Shown in pieces: positions 42,893 through 51,176 of a stretch of 64,000 bases of DNA (positions within the stretch are counted from its first letter, which is position 1; the number at the start of each line of letters is the position of its first letter). Source of the DNA: CAMLQK01 sp035478775 (GTDB lineage Bacteria; Patescibacteriota; Saccharimonadia; Saccharimonadales; UBA4665); NCBI GenBank assembly GCA_035478775.1, contig DATIJG010000002.1:1-64000 (forward strand). The letters run 5' to 3'. The position numbers were made by a program, and so were the translations under genes. The notes beneath the pieces were generated by a model, which was not told where the DNA came from, searched no databases, and worked only from the letters and a program-made list of their open reading frames with translations.

Positions 42893-42921
42893 TTGACAAA
42901 ACACTAGTGTCCTGTTACTAT
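42893..42921 (+). promoter_or_regulatory. Consensus-like promoter
   Basis: TTGACA (42893-42898), 17-nt spacer, TACTAT (42916-42921). Its position rules out ATG 42920 as the start of the gene that follows. Confidence 0.75.
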
Positions 42922-42958
42922 GTATTTATATTCTGCCAAAACAAAAAACCTACAAAAA

Positions 42959-43207
42959 ATGCATACCGAACAAACCATCCACCAGTATATAGAACGCAGT
43001 TTGCGACATCGTTTGGCAATAGTTATAGTGGCGAGCGTTTTGGGTATTGCGCTCATACATTTTGATGCGCGTTTCCAACGGGCAGCGCAGCAAGTGTACA
43101 ATCAGGGTTTCGGTTGGATTGGTACGTACATGCGTCATGAGCACCCCCTGCATGGCAAAATAGGCTGGGGCGTAAGTCGTGTACCGACTATCTCTGGCAG
43201 GTTTTAA
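42959..43207 (+). CDS. Small single-TM protein, unknown (82 aa)
   Basis: An 82-residue protein with a TM helix at about 20-37 (LAIVIVASVLGIALIHF) and a basic C-terminal region. ATG 42959 lies downstream of the transcription start set by the TTGACA/TACTAT promoter. Not recognised. The gene is followed by a strong intrinsic terminator. Confidence 0.65.
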   Translation: MHTEQTIHQYIERSLRHRLAIVIVASVLGIALIHFDARFQRAAQQVYNQGFGWIGTYMRHEHPLHGKIGWGVSRVPTISGRF

Positions 43208-43255
43208 AATACCAGAGTGATAGTGCTGTGTAGCGCCAGCGTAGGCACTACATGT

Positions 43256-43292
43256 TGTGGGTAAGCTGTGGAAAACTCTAATATGTGGATAA
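43256..43292. promoter_or_regulatory. Cluster of DnaA-box-like sequences
   Basis: TGTGGGTAA (43256-43264), TGTGGAAAA (43267-43275) and a perfect reverse DnaA box TGTGGATAA (43284-43292). A further TTATTCACA (43454-43462), which fits TTATNCACA, lies just before mraZ. The cluster is short and no dnaA or AT-rich unwinding region is adjacent, so origin function is not supported. Confidence 0.35.
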
Positions 43293-43317
43293 GTGGTGTA
43301 GGAAACACCACTTTTTT
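43291..43317 (+). terminator. Intrinsic terminator upstream of mraZ
   Basis: AAGTGGTGT (43291-43299) pairs with ACACCACTT (43305-43313), followed by six Ts. Confidence 0.85.
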
Positions 43318-43337
43318 GAGTAAAAGATACTTGTGTG

Positions 43338-43384
43338 TGGGTAACTGTGGGTAGTATGATGACGTCAGTGGGTAATCGTGGGTA
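43338..43384 (+). promoter_or_regulatory. MraZ operator (four TGGGTA direct repeats)
   Basis: TGGGT repeats begin at 43338, 43348, 43369 and 43379. Each pair is spaced exactly 10 bp, the TGGG-N(1)-N(5) pattern known for MraZ binding sites. A TTGTGT/TATGAT promoter-like pair (43331-43336 and 43355-43360, 18-nt spacer) places the first two repeats between -35 and -10. Autoregulation of the dcw operon by MraZ is the expected outcome. Confidence 0.8.
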
Positions 43385-43467
43385 GCCCATCAGCCGGAAG
43401 CACTAAGCTAAAAGCTAAACAAGCTATCTGCCAAAACAAAAACCACTAGTAAGTTATTCACAACCCA

Positions 43468-43830
43468 ATGGCCACGGTAGACTATTTTCAACGCAAACTC
43501 GATGACAAACGCCGGTTAACCATACCAGCGGAAGTTCGAGCCGAATTTGCAAGCGGTGTAGTTATAACCAGAGGATTCCAAAAATATCTGCACCTGTACC
43601 CAAAATCGGTATGGGATGAATTGGTAGAGCCACAGCTCCAGGGGAGTATCCTCGATGAGCAGATTGCTGACTTGAATGTAAAATTCAGGATGGGCAAAAC
43701 TGACGGTGCTACCGACGAAAAGCAGGGTCGTATTGCAATCGAGCAGCATTTGCTTGATTACGCAGGAATCGATAAGGACGTGGTGGCAGTGCGCGTCGGA
43801 AAGTATTGGCGGCTTATGAAGCCAGACTAA
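43468..43830 (+). CDS. mraZ: Transcriptional regulator MraZ
   Basis: A 120-residue MraZ with two SpoVT-AbrB-like halves: 'DYFQRKLDDKRRLTIPAEVRAEF' and 'ATDEKQGRIAIEQHLLDYAGI'. MraZ forms a ring-shaped oligomer that binds TGGG repeats upstream of the dcw operon and represses it; the repeats are present 80-130 nt upstream. Slightly shorter than E. coli MraZ (152 aa). The ATG is preceded by no clear ribosome site but follows TTATTCACAACCC. Separated from rsmH by ~390 nt rather than the usual few bases. Confidence 0.95.
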   Translation: MATVDYFQRKLDDKRRLTIPAEVRAEFASGVVITRGFQKYLHLYPKSVWDELVEPQLQGSILDEQIADLNVKFRMGKTDGATDEKQGRIAIEQHLLDYAGIDKDVVAVRVGKYWRLMKPD

Positions 43831-44222
43831 ACGCCCAGCCGGGAACGAGAATGATTTACAAAGAGTACATTAACAATTTAACCAAATAACCAAGCAGAAG
43901 TTTCACTCTGCGAGATCAGCTATTTGGCAGTCAGCAAGTGGCATGAGGGCACCACTTTATAAAAACCCTTGTTCTTTCTTTGGAAACACCTCCCAAAACT
44001 CCACCTCACACATAAGTCTCTCAAACTCTGGCAGTTTCGCACAGTTAAGAAGTTATCGTTAGATTTTTCAAATCTTTCACTTTACAAAACATTTACTTCA
44101 AAACATACCGGCGAAAATGCCACTACAAAAACAAAAACACCCAAAAAACAAAACGCTGGCTGCTAAATAGGTGATCTTGCAAAAACAAAAACACCAAAAC
44201 AAAAAATGGTAGAATAGCAAGA
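43831..44222 (+). other. 392-nt structured, G-poor intergenic region between mraZ and rsmH
   Basis: No convincing gene. The first part holds a foldable element. CCAAATA (43882-43888) pairs with TATTTGG (43921-43927) around a GCAGA/TCTGC hairpin (43894-43911), followed by an AAGTGG/CCACTT hairpin (43936-43957). The rest is strongly C/A-rich and G-poor on this strand. The 16-mer CAAAAACAAAAACACC occurs twice near the end (about 44124-44139 and 44180-44195). This could be a cis-regulatory RNA in front of rsmH, comparable in position only to the mraW RNA motif described in Actinobacteria. Confidence 0.5.
44210..44215 (+). promoter_or_regulatory. Leaderless rsmH promoter -10 (TAGAAT)
   Basis: TAGAAT ends 7 nt before the ATG at 44223. 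Confidence 0.55.
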
Positions 44223-45116
44223 ATGCACCAAGACAACCAAAATCATTTACATACACCTGTACTGTTGCAGCCAGTGTTGCAGTATTTAAACCCAAGGGCA
44301 GGGGAGACATACCTCGACCTGACCGGCGGATACGGCGGACACGCAGCGGCAGTGCTGGAGCTTACCCAAAACTATGCGGATAGCGTACTCGTTGACCGTG
44401 ATAGTAATGCCATACACGAACTGATAAAACGGTTCAAGGGCAGGGAAGTAGCCACTATGCATGCGGACTTTTTGACCGCCAGCAGGGCACTCCAGCAGCA
44501 GGGCAGGCAGTTTGATTTAATTTTGGCCGACTTGGGCGTTTCATCACCGCACCTTAACCAAGCGAGCCGAGGTTTTTCGTTCGCTCAAGATGGTCCGCTG
44601 GATATGCGTATGGATCAGAGCCAAGCTTTAACGGCAGAGCAAGTGGTTAACACTTATTCTGAACAAGAGCTGGCCGAGATTATTGCGAAATACGGCGAAG
44701 ATCCTAAGAGCAGGCAGATTGCATCACTTATTGTGCGCAACCGGCCACACAAAACCACTGCCGGACTCGCAAAAATTGTCGCCAAAGCATGGCCCGGGCA
44801 TAGTAAAGTCCATCCCGCAACACGGACGTTTCAAGCGCTCCGCATTGCGGTAAACGACGAGCTTGGACTTTTACGTAAAAGCTTGCCAATTTGGATTACA
44901 GACTTGCTCGCACCTGGTGGCCGGATTGTCGTAATTAGCTTTCACAGTTTAGAAGACCGCATTGTAAAAGAAGCGTTCAAAGCTGAAAGCGGTGACCGCT
45001 ACGACGCCCAGCTGCAAATTCTGACCAAACGGCCCATTACTGGCGACGACACTGAAATTGTTTTAAATCCGCGTGCACGGAGCGCAAAACTCCGCGCCGC
45101 ATGCAAACAAAAATAA
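44223..45116 (+). CDS. rsmH: 16S rRNA (cytosine-1402-N4)-methyltransferase
   Basis: A 297-residue RsmH (MraW), which modifies C1402 in the 30S P site. Diagnostic features are 'HTPVLLQPVLQYLNPRAGETYLDLTGGYGGHAAAVLE', 'LADLGVSSPHLNQASRGFSFAQDGPLDMRMD' and 'LAPGGRIVVISFHSLEDRIVK'. Complete and normal length. It heads the main body of the dcw cluster. Starts 7 nt after a TAGAAT box. Confidence 0.97.
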   Translation: MHQDNQNHLHTPVLLQPVLQYLNPRAGETYLDLTGGYGGHAAAVLELTQNYADSVLVDRDSNAIHELIKRFKGREVATMHADFLTASRALQQQGRQFDLILADLGVSSPHLNQASRGFSFAQDGPLDMRMDQSQALTAEQVVNTYSEQELAEIIAKYGEDPKSRQIASLIVRNRPHKTTAGLAKIVAKAWPGHSKVHPATRTFQALRIAVNDELGLLRKSLPIWITDLLAPGGRIVVISFHSLEDRIVKEAFKAESGDRYDAQLQILTKRPITGDDTEIVLNPRARSAKLRAACKQK

Positions 45117-45138
45117 TACAAAAAGAAAGGGATTTACA

Positions 45139-45201
45139 ATGCAAATCAGCGTAGTAAACCTCACCCCACGCGCTAAGAAAATCCACGTTACTGTTGCCTA
45201 A
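45139..45201 (+). CDS. Short ORF (20 aa) in the ftsL leader
   Basis: A 20-codon frame starting with ATG 45139 and ending TAA 45199-45201, with AAAGG 8 nt upstream. It reads MQISVVNLTP then RAKKIHVTVA. It is followed by mutually exclusive hairpins and a terminator-like element before ftsL, which is how leader peptides of attenuators are arranged. No codon run is obvious; an arrest peptide is possible. Confidence 0.5.
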   Translation: MQISVVNLTPRAKKIHVTVA

Positions 45202-45235
45202 ACGGCACTGTAGCTCAGATTTTTAAAGCCAAAAT

Positions 45236-45277
45236 TGGAGTTTGGCCCTGGCCAAAATTAACTAGGGCCAAACTCCA
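45236..45277 (+). promoter_or_regulatory. Mutually exclusive hairpins in the ftsL leader
   Basis: A perfect 14-bp stem, TGGAGTTTGGCCCT (45236-45249) with AGGGCCAAACTCCA (45264-45277). Its left arm can instead fold locally as TTTGGCC (45241-45247) with GGCCAAA (45250-45256). Only one of the two can form. This is typical of RNA switches. Confidence 0.6.
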
Positions 45278-45285
45278 TCAAAGAC

Positions 45286-45321
45286 CAAAGATTGCCGTTC
45301 AAGGCTTGAGGCTTTGTTTTT
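45286..45321 (+). terminator. Candidate attenuator terminator upstream of ftsL
   Basis: CAAAG (45286-45290) pairs with CTTTG (45312-45316) around an inner TTCAA/TTGAG stem, followed by TTTTT (45317-45321). Termination here would prevent expression of ftsL and possibly the downstream wall genes. Confidence 0.5.
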
Positions 45322-45394
45322 GCTAAAACTAAAAGCAACAACCCTTGCACTGGCAATAAAAATAAATACAAAAAGAAAAACGCGGGAATATAAA

Positions 45395-45745
45395 ATGACA
45401 TACTCAAGCTCACTGGCCGTCGGACGCAAAAGCGCCGGTTTGAGCCGCAACCAAAACACAGCGGCATTCCGCAGCCGTGACAAGGCACTTGGCCCCATCA
45501 GCAACACTGTAATTTTAATTGTGCTGGCAATTTTGGTCGGGCTTTTGTACCTTACACAGGTTACAAAAACCAACGCGTACGGCTTTAAAATTAACTCTTT
45601 GCAACAAAAGCAATCGCAACTTGCCGAACAACACGATGACCTCGAAGTTGCCGCCGCCCGCTTGCAATCAGTCGACCGCGTGCAGAGTAGCAGCGTCGCT
45701 GCCGGTATGGTTGCAGCTACTCCAACCGCAACCGTACAAGATTAG
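45395..45745 (+). CDS. ftsL: FtsL-like division protein
   Basis: A 116-residue single-pass protein: basic cytoplasmic N-terminus, TM helix (about 42-60, ILIVLAILVGLLYL) and an extracellular coiled coil ('NSLQQKQSQLAEQHDDLEVAAARLQSV'). This is the FtsL/DivIC architecture, and its place between rsmH and the penicillin-binding protein is where ftsL lies in other dcw clusters. Sequence identity to FtsL is not demonstrable by eye. The start at 45395 is set by GGGAA upstream; a longer frame from 45314 overlaps the attenuator. Confidence 0.75.
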   Translation: MTYSSSLAVGRKSAGLSRNQNTAAFRSRDKALGPISNTVILIVLAILVGLLYLTQVTKTNAYGFKINSLQQKQSQLAEQHDDLEVAAARLQSVDRVQSSSVAAGMVAATPTATVQD

Positions 45746-45799
45746 CCACGGCTTTTTGCAGTAAATTTCGACGGTTTTTAGCGTATAATAAAACGCATA

Positions 45800-47608
45800 A
45801 TGGGCCAAAACACAAACATACCTGCAGGTTCTTCCACTCCGGCTACGCGTACCAAAACATGGTACATCATTTTGCTGGTAATTATCAGCCTGTTTATTTT
45901 ACGCGCATTTTATTTACAGGTTATTAAGTACAATTTTTATCATAAGGCGGCACTAAGCGACCAACTGAAAGAGTACGAAATTCCAGCCGAACGCGGCCAG
46001 ATTAAAGCACACATGGGCAGCACCATCGTGCCAATTGTGCTCAACGAAAATTTATATACAGTTTTTGCCGACCCGACGCTCGTTAAAAACCCTAGTGACG
46101 TTTCCGAAACGCTCGCCAGCATTTTAGGCGGCAGCGAAAGCATATATAAAAATCAAATCACCACTAAAGATACACGCTATGTGGTGCTCGCAAAAAAGGT
46201 GCCGAAAAGTAAAGAGCAGGCACTTATGCGGCATAAATACCCCGGCATTGCTTCTACCGAACAACCGTACCGCACCTATCCAGACGGCAGTTTGGCATCG
46301 CAAATTTTAGGTTTTGTGAACGACAGCGGGCAAGGCGTGTACGGCATTGAGCAAACGCTAAATAACAAATTAGCGGGCAGCGACGGTATGTTAAAAGCGG
46401 TGACCGACATTAACGGCGTACCGTTGGCTGCAAGTAAAGGCAATGTGCAAAAAGCGCCGGTTGCGGGCACTGATGTGACATTAACTATTGATGTTGGCAT
46501 GCAGAAGCAACTCGAAGATATTTTGGCGAAAGACACCCAGAAAGCCAAAGCACCACTCGCCAGCGCGCTTATTATGGACCCGAACACCGGCGCAATTAAA
46601 GCTATGGCTAACTATCCTACTTACGATCCGTCCAAATATAGCCAGGTGGAAGACGCGAGTTTATTTAACGATGCTGCGGTCAGCCACCCGATTGAGGTTG
46701 GCTCGAGCATGAAGACCTTAACTACGGCGGCGGCACTTAACCAGGGCGTAATTAAGCCTAACACCACCTATTACGACCCAGCGTCGTGGACGGTCGATAA
46801 CTTCAAAATTACCAACATTGAAGAGGATGGTGGGGCAGGCGTAAAGTCTATTGGCGACATTCTAAACCTTTCGCTTAACACAGGTGCAACCTGGGAGTTG
46901 ATGCAAATGGGCGGCGGCCAGATTAACCAAAAAGGGCGCGATGCCTGGTACGATTATATGACCAATCATTTTATGCTTGGCAAGCCGACTGGCATTGAAC
47001 AAGAAGGCGAGGCGAGTGGTATTATACCCAAGCCTCAAGATAACGGTGCAGGTATCGACCTTACGTACGCTAACACAGCTTTTGGCCAAGCGATGACGGC
47101 GACGCCAGTACAAATGGGTGCAGCGTTGTCGGCGGCACTCAATGGCGGCACTTATTACCAGCCGCATGTGGTGGATTCGTACATCGCACCGGACGGCACG
47201 GAAACGCAGGTGCCGCCAACTGTCGTTAAAAGTAATGTGGTATCGCAGCAAACCAGTAGCGGCCTCATCGCGCTTATGGAATATGTGGTGAATAAACACT
47301 TCTTTACGCCGGGCTTTGACCAAAACACATACGCTGTAGGTGGCAAAACGGGCACGGCACAGGTGGCAATCTCAACACCTATAATTGGTGGCGGTTCCGA
47401 TAAAGCTACGGGCGGCTACTACGATGACATTTTTAATGGCACGTATGTGGGTTTTGTGGGTGGTGATAGGCCGCAATATATTATTGTAGTGTTCGAAATC
47501 CAGCCTAAAGTTGCCGGCTATGCTGGTACGGCCGCCGCCCAGCCAGTGTTCGGCGATCTTGCACATATGCTTATAAATAACTTCGGTGTAACGCCGAAAA
47601 CGAAATAA
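45800..47608 (+). CDS. ftsI: Peptidoglycan D,D-transpeptidase (FtsI/PBP2 class B)
   Basis: A 602-residue class B penicillin-binding protein. TM helix at about 22-42, pedestal domain, then the transpeptidase domain with SxxK at Ser302-Lys305 (GSSMK), SxN at 358-360 and KTG at 516-518. It cross-links septal peptidoglycan. TATAAT at 45783-45788 lies 11 nt before ATG. Normal length for FtsI. No PASTA domains are visible. Confidence 0.94.
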   Translation: MGQNTNIPAGSSTPATRTKTWYIILLVIISLFILRAFYLQVIKYNFYHKAALSDQLKEYEIPAERGQIKAHMGSTIVPIVLNENLYTVFADPTLVKNPSDVSETLASILGGSESIYKNQITTKDTRYVVLAKKVPKSKEQALMRHKYPGIASTEQPYRTYPDGSLASQILGFVNDSGQGVYGIEQTLNNKLAGSDGMLKAVTDINGVPLAASKGNVQKAPVAGTDVTLTIDVGMQKQLEDILAKDTQKAKAPLASALIMDPNTGAIKAMANYPTYDPSKYSQVEDASLFNDAAVSHPIEVGSSMKTLTTAAALNQGVIKPNTTYYDPASWTVDNFKITNIEEDGGAGVKSIGDILNLSLNTGATWELMQMGGGQINQKGRDAWYDYMTNHFMLGKPTGIEQEGEASGIIPKPQDNGAGIDLTYANTAFGQAMTATPVQMGAALSAALNGGTYYQPHVVDSYIAPDGTETQVPPTVVKSNVVSQQTSSGLIALMEYVVNKHFFTPGFDQNTYAVGGKTGTAQVAISTPIIGGGSDKATGGYYDDIFNGTYVGFVGGDRPQYIIVVFEIQPKVAGYAGTAAAQPVFGDLAHMLINNFGVTPKTK

Positions 47609-47729
47609 CAATAGTATGCGGACTATGAGAACGCTTGACATGGATTTCATAAAAATGCCCTTGCAGGCTAGAGCGTGCAAGGCAAACGGTGCTATAATAC
47701 AAGCACATTTGAACGGATAAACCAAAATT

Positions 47730-48767
47730 ATGTCAACTATTCACTTCGTCATTGATACCAACACATTTATCCGTATTTTCTTGCTTGGATTTATGGGTTT
47801 CCTAGTGAGCATGATGATAACACCGATTTACACCACGGTAGCCTATAAATGGGAATGGTGGAAAAAGGCGCGTACTGAAGCGTGGGGCGGGGCTTCAGCT
47901 GCAGTGTATACAAAGCTGCACGCGGCTAAGCATAAACGTAACATTCCAACCATGGCGGGAATCGTCTTTGTAGTCGGCATTAGTTTGACGACGTTATTTT
48001 TTAATATGAACCGAGGGCAAACCTGGTTACCACTGGCTGCAATGATTGGAGCGGGGGCGGTGGGCCTGCTCGATGATATTATGAACATCCGCAGCAGCGG
48101 CAAGGGCATTGCCGGCATGGGCTCACGTGCTAAATTTGCGTTATATAGTCTGGTGGCGATTATTGGCGGTTGGTGGTTTTTTGCCAAACTCGATGTGACT
48201 GGCTTGTATTTACCGGTCGTCCATGAACTGCATGTTGGCTGGTTGATTATTCCAATTTTTTGGTTTGTCGTAGTCGCCACGGCAAATTCAGTAAATATTA
48301 GTGATGGACTTGACGGCTTGGCGGGTGGTTTGCTGAGTTCTTCATTTTTAGCATATGCCCTTATCGCGACTATCGAGGGAAAATATGCGCTGGCGGCGTT
48401 TTGTTTCACGGTTGTTGGCGCGTTGCTTAGCTATACCTGGTTCAATATTTTTCCGGCTCGCTTTTTTATGGGCGATGTGGGAGCCTTCGCTCTTGGCACA
48501 GCACTTGGCGTTATGGCTATGCAAACAGATACTATTTACATACTGCCGGTTATTGGTGCAGTGTACGTTATGGAAACCGGATCAGTTATTATCAACAGGT
48601 TATCGCGTAAATTGCGGCATGGTAAAAAGGTGTTTTTATCGTCGCCGATTCACCATCATTTTGAGGCAATTGGATGGCCGGAAACCAAAGTTACCATGCG
48701 CTTTTGGGTTTTAGGCCAAGTTTCGACGGTGATTGGTTTAGTACTGTTTCTGCTAGGGAGATACTAG
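47730..48767 (+). CDS. mraY: Phospho-MurNAc-pentapeptide transferase
   Basis: A 345-residue polytopic enzyme that makes lipid I from UDP-MurNAc-pentapeptide and undecaprenyl phosphate. Hallmarks are 'IPTMAGIVFVVG', 'GLLDDIMNIRSSGKGI', 'NSVNISDGLDGLAGG' and 'FMGDVGAFALGTALGVMA' with the SPIHHHFEAIGWPETKVTMRFW loop. It has about ten TM helices. A TATAAT (about 47694) and ~35-nt leader precede ATG. The ftsW start follows its stop immediately. Confidence 0.96.
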   Translation: MSTIHFVIDTNTFIRIFLLGFMGFLVSMMITPIYTTVAYKWEWWKKARTEAWGGASAAVYTKLHAAKHKRNIPTMAGIVFVVGISLTTLFFNMNRGQTWLPLAAMIGAGAVGLLDDIMNIRSSGKGIAGMGSRAKFALYSLVAIIGGWWFFAKLDVTGLYLPVVHELHVGWLIIPIFWFVVVATANSVNISDGLDGLAGGLLSSSFLAYALIATIEGKYALAAFCFTVVGALLSYTWFNIFPARFFMGDVGAFALGTALGVMAMQTDTIYILPVIGAVYVMETGSVIINRLSRKLRHGKKVFLSSPIHHHFEAIGWPETKVTMRFWVLGQVSTVIGLVLFLLGRY

Positions 48768-50036
48768 ATGGAACAGCGCCCAGCTCGGCGACCTGGTGGA
48801 ATTGCATTGGCGGGCGCGTCTTCTCTAGCACAACCTCGACGACATAGGCCTGATTATTGGCTAGTCATTTTGATGGCTTTGCTCATAACGGTGGGGGTTG
48901 TGGTGGTGTATTCGATTAGCCCCGCGTTGGCTATCGAAAAAAACGTCAGCAACAACTATTATTTGATTCGTCAACTTATAGCGGTAACGCTCGGCGCAAT
49001 AATGTTCGTGATAACTGCACGCGTGCCTCTTTCGCACTGGCGTGCGATGTATAAAGCACTTTTAGGTATAGCCGCGTTGGCGACGCTGGTAGCTTTGGCA
49101 ATGCCGGTAAACCCTCAGTATCCGGCGCACCGCTGGATACGTTTGGGTGGGTTATCGTTCCAATCGGTCGAGCTTTTAAAGTTTGCGCTTTTGGTATGGT
49201 TTGCTGGCTTTCTGGCTGATCGTATCCGTTTTGGTGAAATTAAAAATATGCAGAAAACGTTCCAGCCAATTATATATGCATTAGTAGGTGTTGGGCTGGT
49301 AGTGGCCGGCGTGCAGAGTGACCTTGGTTCTACTGGGGTGATTGTGATTATGATGGCGGTCATGGCGTACGTTGCCGGCCTGCCAATGAAGCGCATCTTT
49401 TTGATTGGCGGCGTGATTGCGATTGGCTTAGTGCTGGCGGTGGTTTCGACTCCGTACCGACGTGAGCGTTTTGCTACATTTTTAAATCCAAGCAGCAACT
49501 GTTTATCGACCGGTTATCAGGTGTGCCAGGCATTGATTGCAGTAGGTTCGGGCGGTATGTTCGGACTCGGGGTTGGGCGCAGTGTGCAAGCCTATGGCTA
49601 CTTGCCAGAAGCCGAAAACGATTCCATCTTTGCTATTTACGCCGAAAAATTCGGCTTTATAGGGGTAGCTATTTTACTGGTCTTGTTTGCGGCGTTTTTC
49701 TCGAGACTTAAAAACATCGCAGCCAGAGCACCTGATAATTTCAGCAGATTGGTTGTTATTGGTGTACTGGTGTGGCTGAGTGCCCAAGCGCTCATTAATA
49801 TTGGAGCAATGCTGGGCTTATTGCCGCTTAAGGGTATCACATTGCCGCTCTTTAGCTACGGAGGCAGCAGTGTGTTGTTTGTAATGGCAGCTTTGGGCTT
49901 AGTGTTTCAAATTTCACATTACACAGGTTATGTTATTCCAGAGGAGAAACCAAATGAAAAAACCGGGTACGACTATCGTGATGACCGGCGGCGGATCGGG
50001 GGGGCATATCACCCCAATCCTGGCAGTCGCACATGA
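48768..50036 (+). CDS. ftsW: Lipid II polymerase/flippase-family protein FtsW
   Basis: A 422-residue SEDS-family protein, the septal peptidoglycan glycosyltransferase partner of FtsI. About ten TM helices; the C-terminal signature 'GLLPLKGITLPLFSYGGSSVLFVMAALGLVFQIS' is intact. The start codon abuts the mraY stop (TAGATG). The last 27 residues are charged and encoded in an 83-nt overlap with murG (49954-50036), which is unusually long for this operon. Confidence 0.96.
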   Translation: MEQRPARRPGGIALAGASSLAQPRRHRPDYWLVILMALLITVGVVVVYSISPALAIEKNVSNNYYLIRQLIAVTLGAIMFVITARVPLSHWRAMYKALLGIAALATLVALAMPVNPQYPAHRWIRLGGLSFQSVELLKFALLVWFAGFLADRIRFGEIKNMQKTFQPIIYALVGVGLVVAGVQSDLGSTGVIVIMMAVMAYVAGLPMKRIFLIGGVIAIGLVLAVVSTPYRRERFATFLNPSSNCLSTGYQVCQALIAVGSGGMFGLGVGRSVQAYGYLPEAENDSIFAIYAEKFGFIGVAILLVLFAAFFSRLKNIAARAPDNFSRLVVIGVLVWLSAQALINIGAMLGLLPLKGITLPLFSYGGSSVLFVMAALGLVFQISHYTGYVIPEEKPNEKTGYDYRDDRRRIGGAYHPNPGSRT

Positions 50037-51135
50037 AGTTAAGCAGATAGATTCTGGCACGCGTATTTATTATGTCGGCCAAACGGGTGATTCGCTTGGT
50101 GACATCCCGGCACAGCACCCCAGTATTGACGAGGTGTATACGGTGCGTGCCGGCAAGCTCCGGCGCTACCACGGCGAGGGCTGGCGCCAGCTTTTAGACA
50201 TCCCGACTGTGCTTAAAAATATTCGTGATCTGTGGCTTGTGTTTGTGGGCTTTTGGCAGGCCTTGGTGCTGCTGCGAAAGTTGCGCCCGAGCGCCATATT
50301 TATTAAGGGCGGCTTTGTGGGCGTACCAGTTGGATTGGCGGCCGCGGTGTTGCGCATTCCGTATGTAACACATGATTCTGATGCCTTGCCGGGCCTCGCA
50401 AACCGCATCATTGCGCCGTGGGCAGAAATGCACGCCGTGGCTTTGCCGAAAGAAATTTATGCTTATCCACCTGAAAAAACCATTACCGTGGGTGTGCCAA
50501 TTTCGCACGAATACGCCACGCTAAGTACGAAGCAGCAAACTGAAGTGAAAAAGCAACTTGGCCTACCGCCGGATAGCCGGGTGTTGCTTGTAACCGGAGG
50601 CGGCTTGGGCGCGCAGCGGCTCAATTTTGCAGTGGCAGATTGTTTACCGCAACTTTTGGCTCGATATAAAGACCTAGTCGTAGTGCAGCTTGTTGGCCGC
50701 GCTAATGAAACAGGTTTTAGGCAGTACCTAAAAAAACATCTTACGCTGCCAGAACAAAAACGGGTACACGTTAAGGGCTTTATTACCAACCTGTATCAAT
50801 ATAGCGGCGTGGCCGATGTGGTTATTACTCGCGCCGGTGGCACTAGTATGGCCGAATTCGCGGCGCAATCCAAGGCCTGCGTAGTGGTGCCTAATCCGAT
50901 CCTAGCAGGTGGCCACCAGCTTAAAAACGCTCAAGTTCTTGCCGAGCAGCGTGCTGTCATTATATTACCCAATGACAAACTTGTAGCCGACCATAGCGCC
51001 CTAATGCCAGTGCTTACTGACTTGCTTGATAACCCTAAAAAGATTGCGCAACTCGGTACGCAGTTACATAAAATGGCACAATCTGATGCCGCAAAACAGC
51101 TGGCGGTGGTATTATTAAAAGTAGAGCAAAAATAA
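49954..51135 (+). CDS. murG: UDP-GlcNAc:lipid I N-acetylglucosaminyltransferase
   Basis: A 393-residue GT28 glycosyltransferase converting lipid I to lipid II at the inner face of the membrane. The N-terminal glycine loop 'TGGGSGGHITPILAVAHEV', 'VTGGGLGAQRLNFAV' and the C-terminal 'DVVITRAGGTSMAEFAAQSKACVVVPNPI' are typical. The ATG at 49954 follows GAGGAG. It lies inside ftsW for 83 nt, so the ftsW tail is read in another frame. Confidence 0.96.
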   Translation: MKKPGTTIVMTGGGSGGHITPILAVAHEVKQIDSGTRIYYVGQTGDSLGDIPAQHPSIDEVYTVRAGKLRRYHGEGWRQLLDIPTVLKNIRDLWLVFVGFWQALVLLRKLRPSAIFIKGGFVGVPVGLAAAVLRIPYVTHDSDALPGLANRIIAPWAEMHAVALPKEIYAYPPEKTITVGVPISHEYATLSTKQQTEVKKQLGLPPDSRVLLVTGGGLGAQRLNFAVADCLPQLLARYKDLVVVQLVGRANETGFRQYLKKHLTLPEQKRVHVKGFITNLYQYSGVADVVITRAGGTSMAEFAAQSKACVVVPNPILAGGHQLKNAQVLAEQRAVIILPNDKLVADHSALMPVLTDLLDNPKKIAQLGTQLHKMAQSDAAKQLAVVLLKVEQK

Positions 51136-51176
51136 TAAGACGGTTTAAAAAACTAAACGAAACCAAAAGTAAAAGG

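Noticed and set aside
43256..43462. Replication origin
   Set aside because: Only a few DnaA boxes, no dnaA/rpmH/rnpA neighbours, no AT-rich unwinding region; the TGGGTA repeats are better explained as MraZ sites.
45205..45225. GTAGCTCAG tRNA D-arm-like string
   Set aside because: No T-loop GGTTCRA, no acceptor pairing and no anticodon stem at proper distance; it lies in the ftsL leader.
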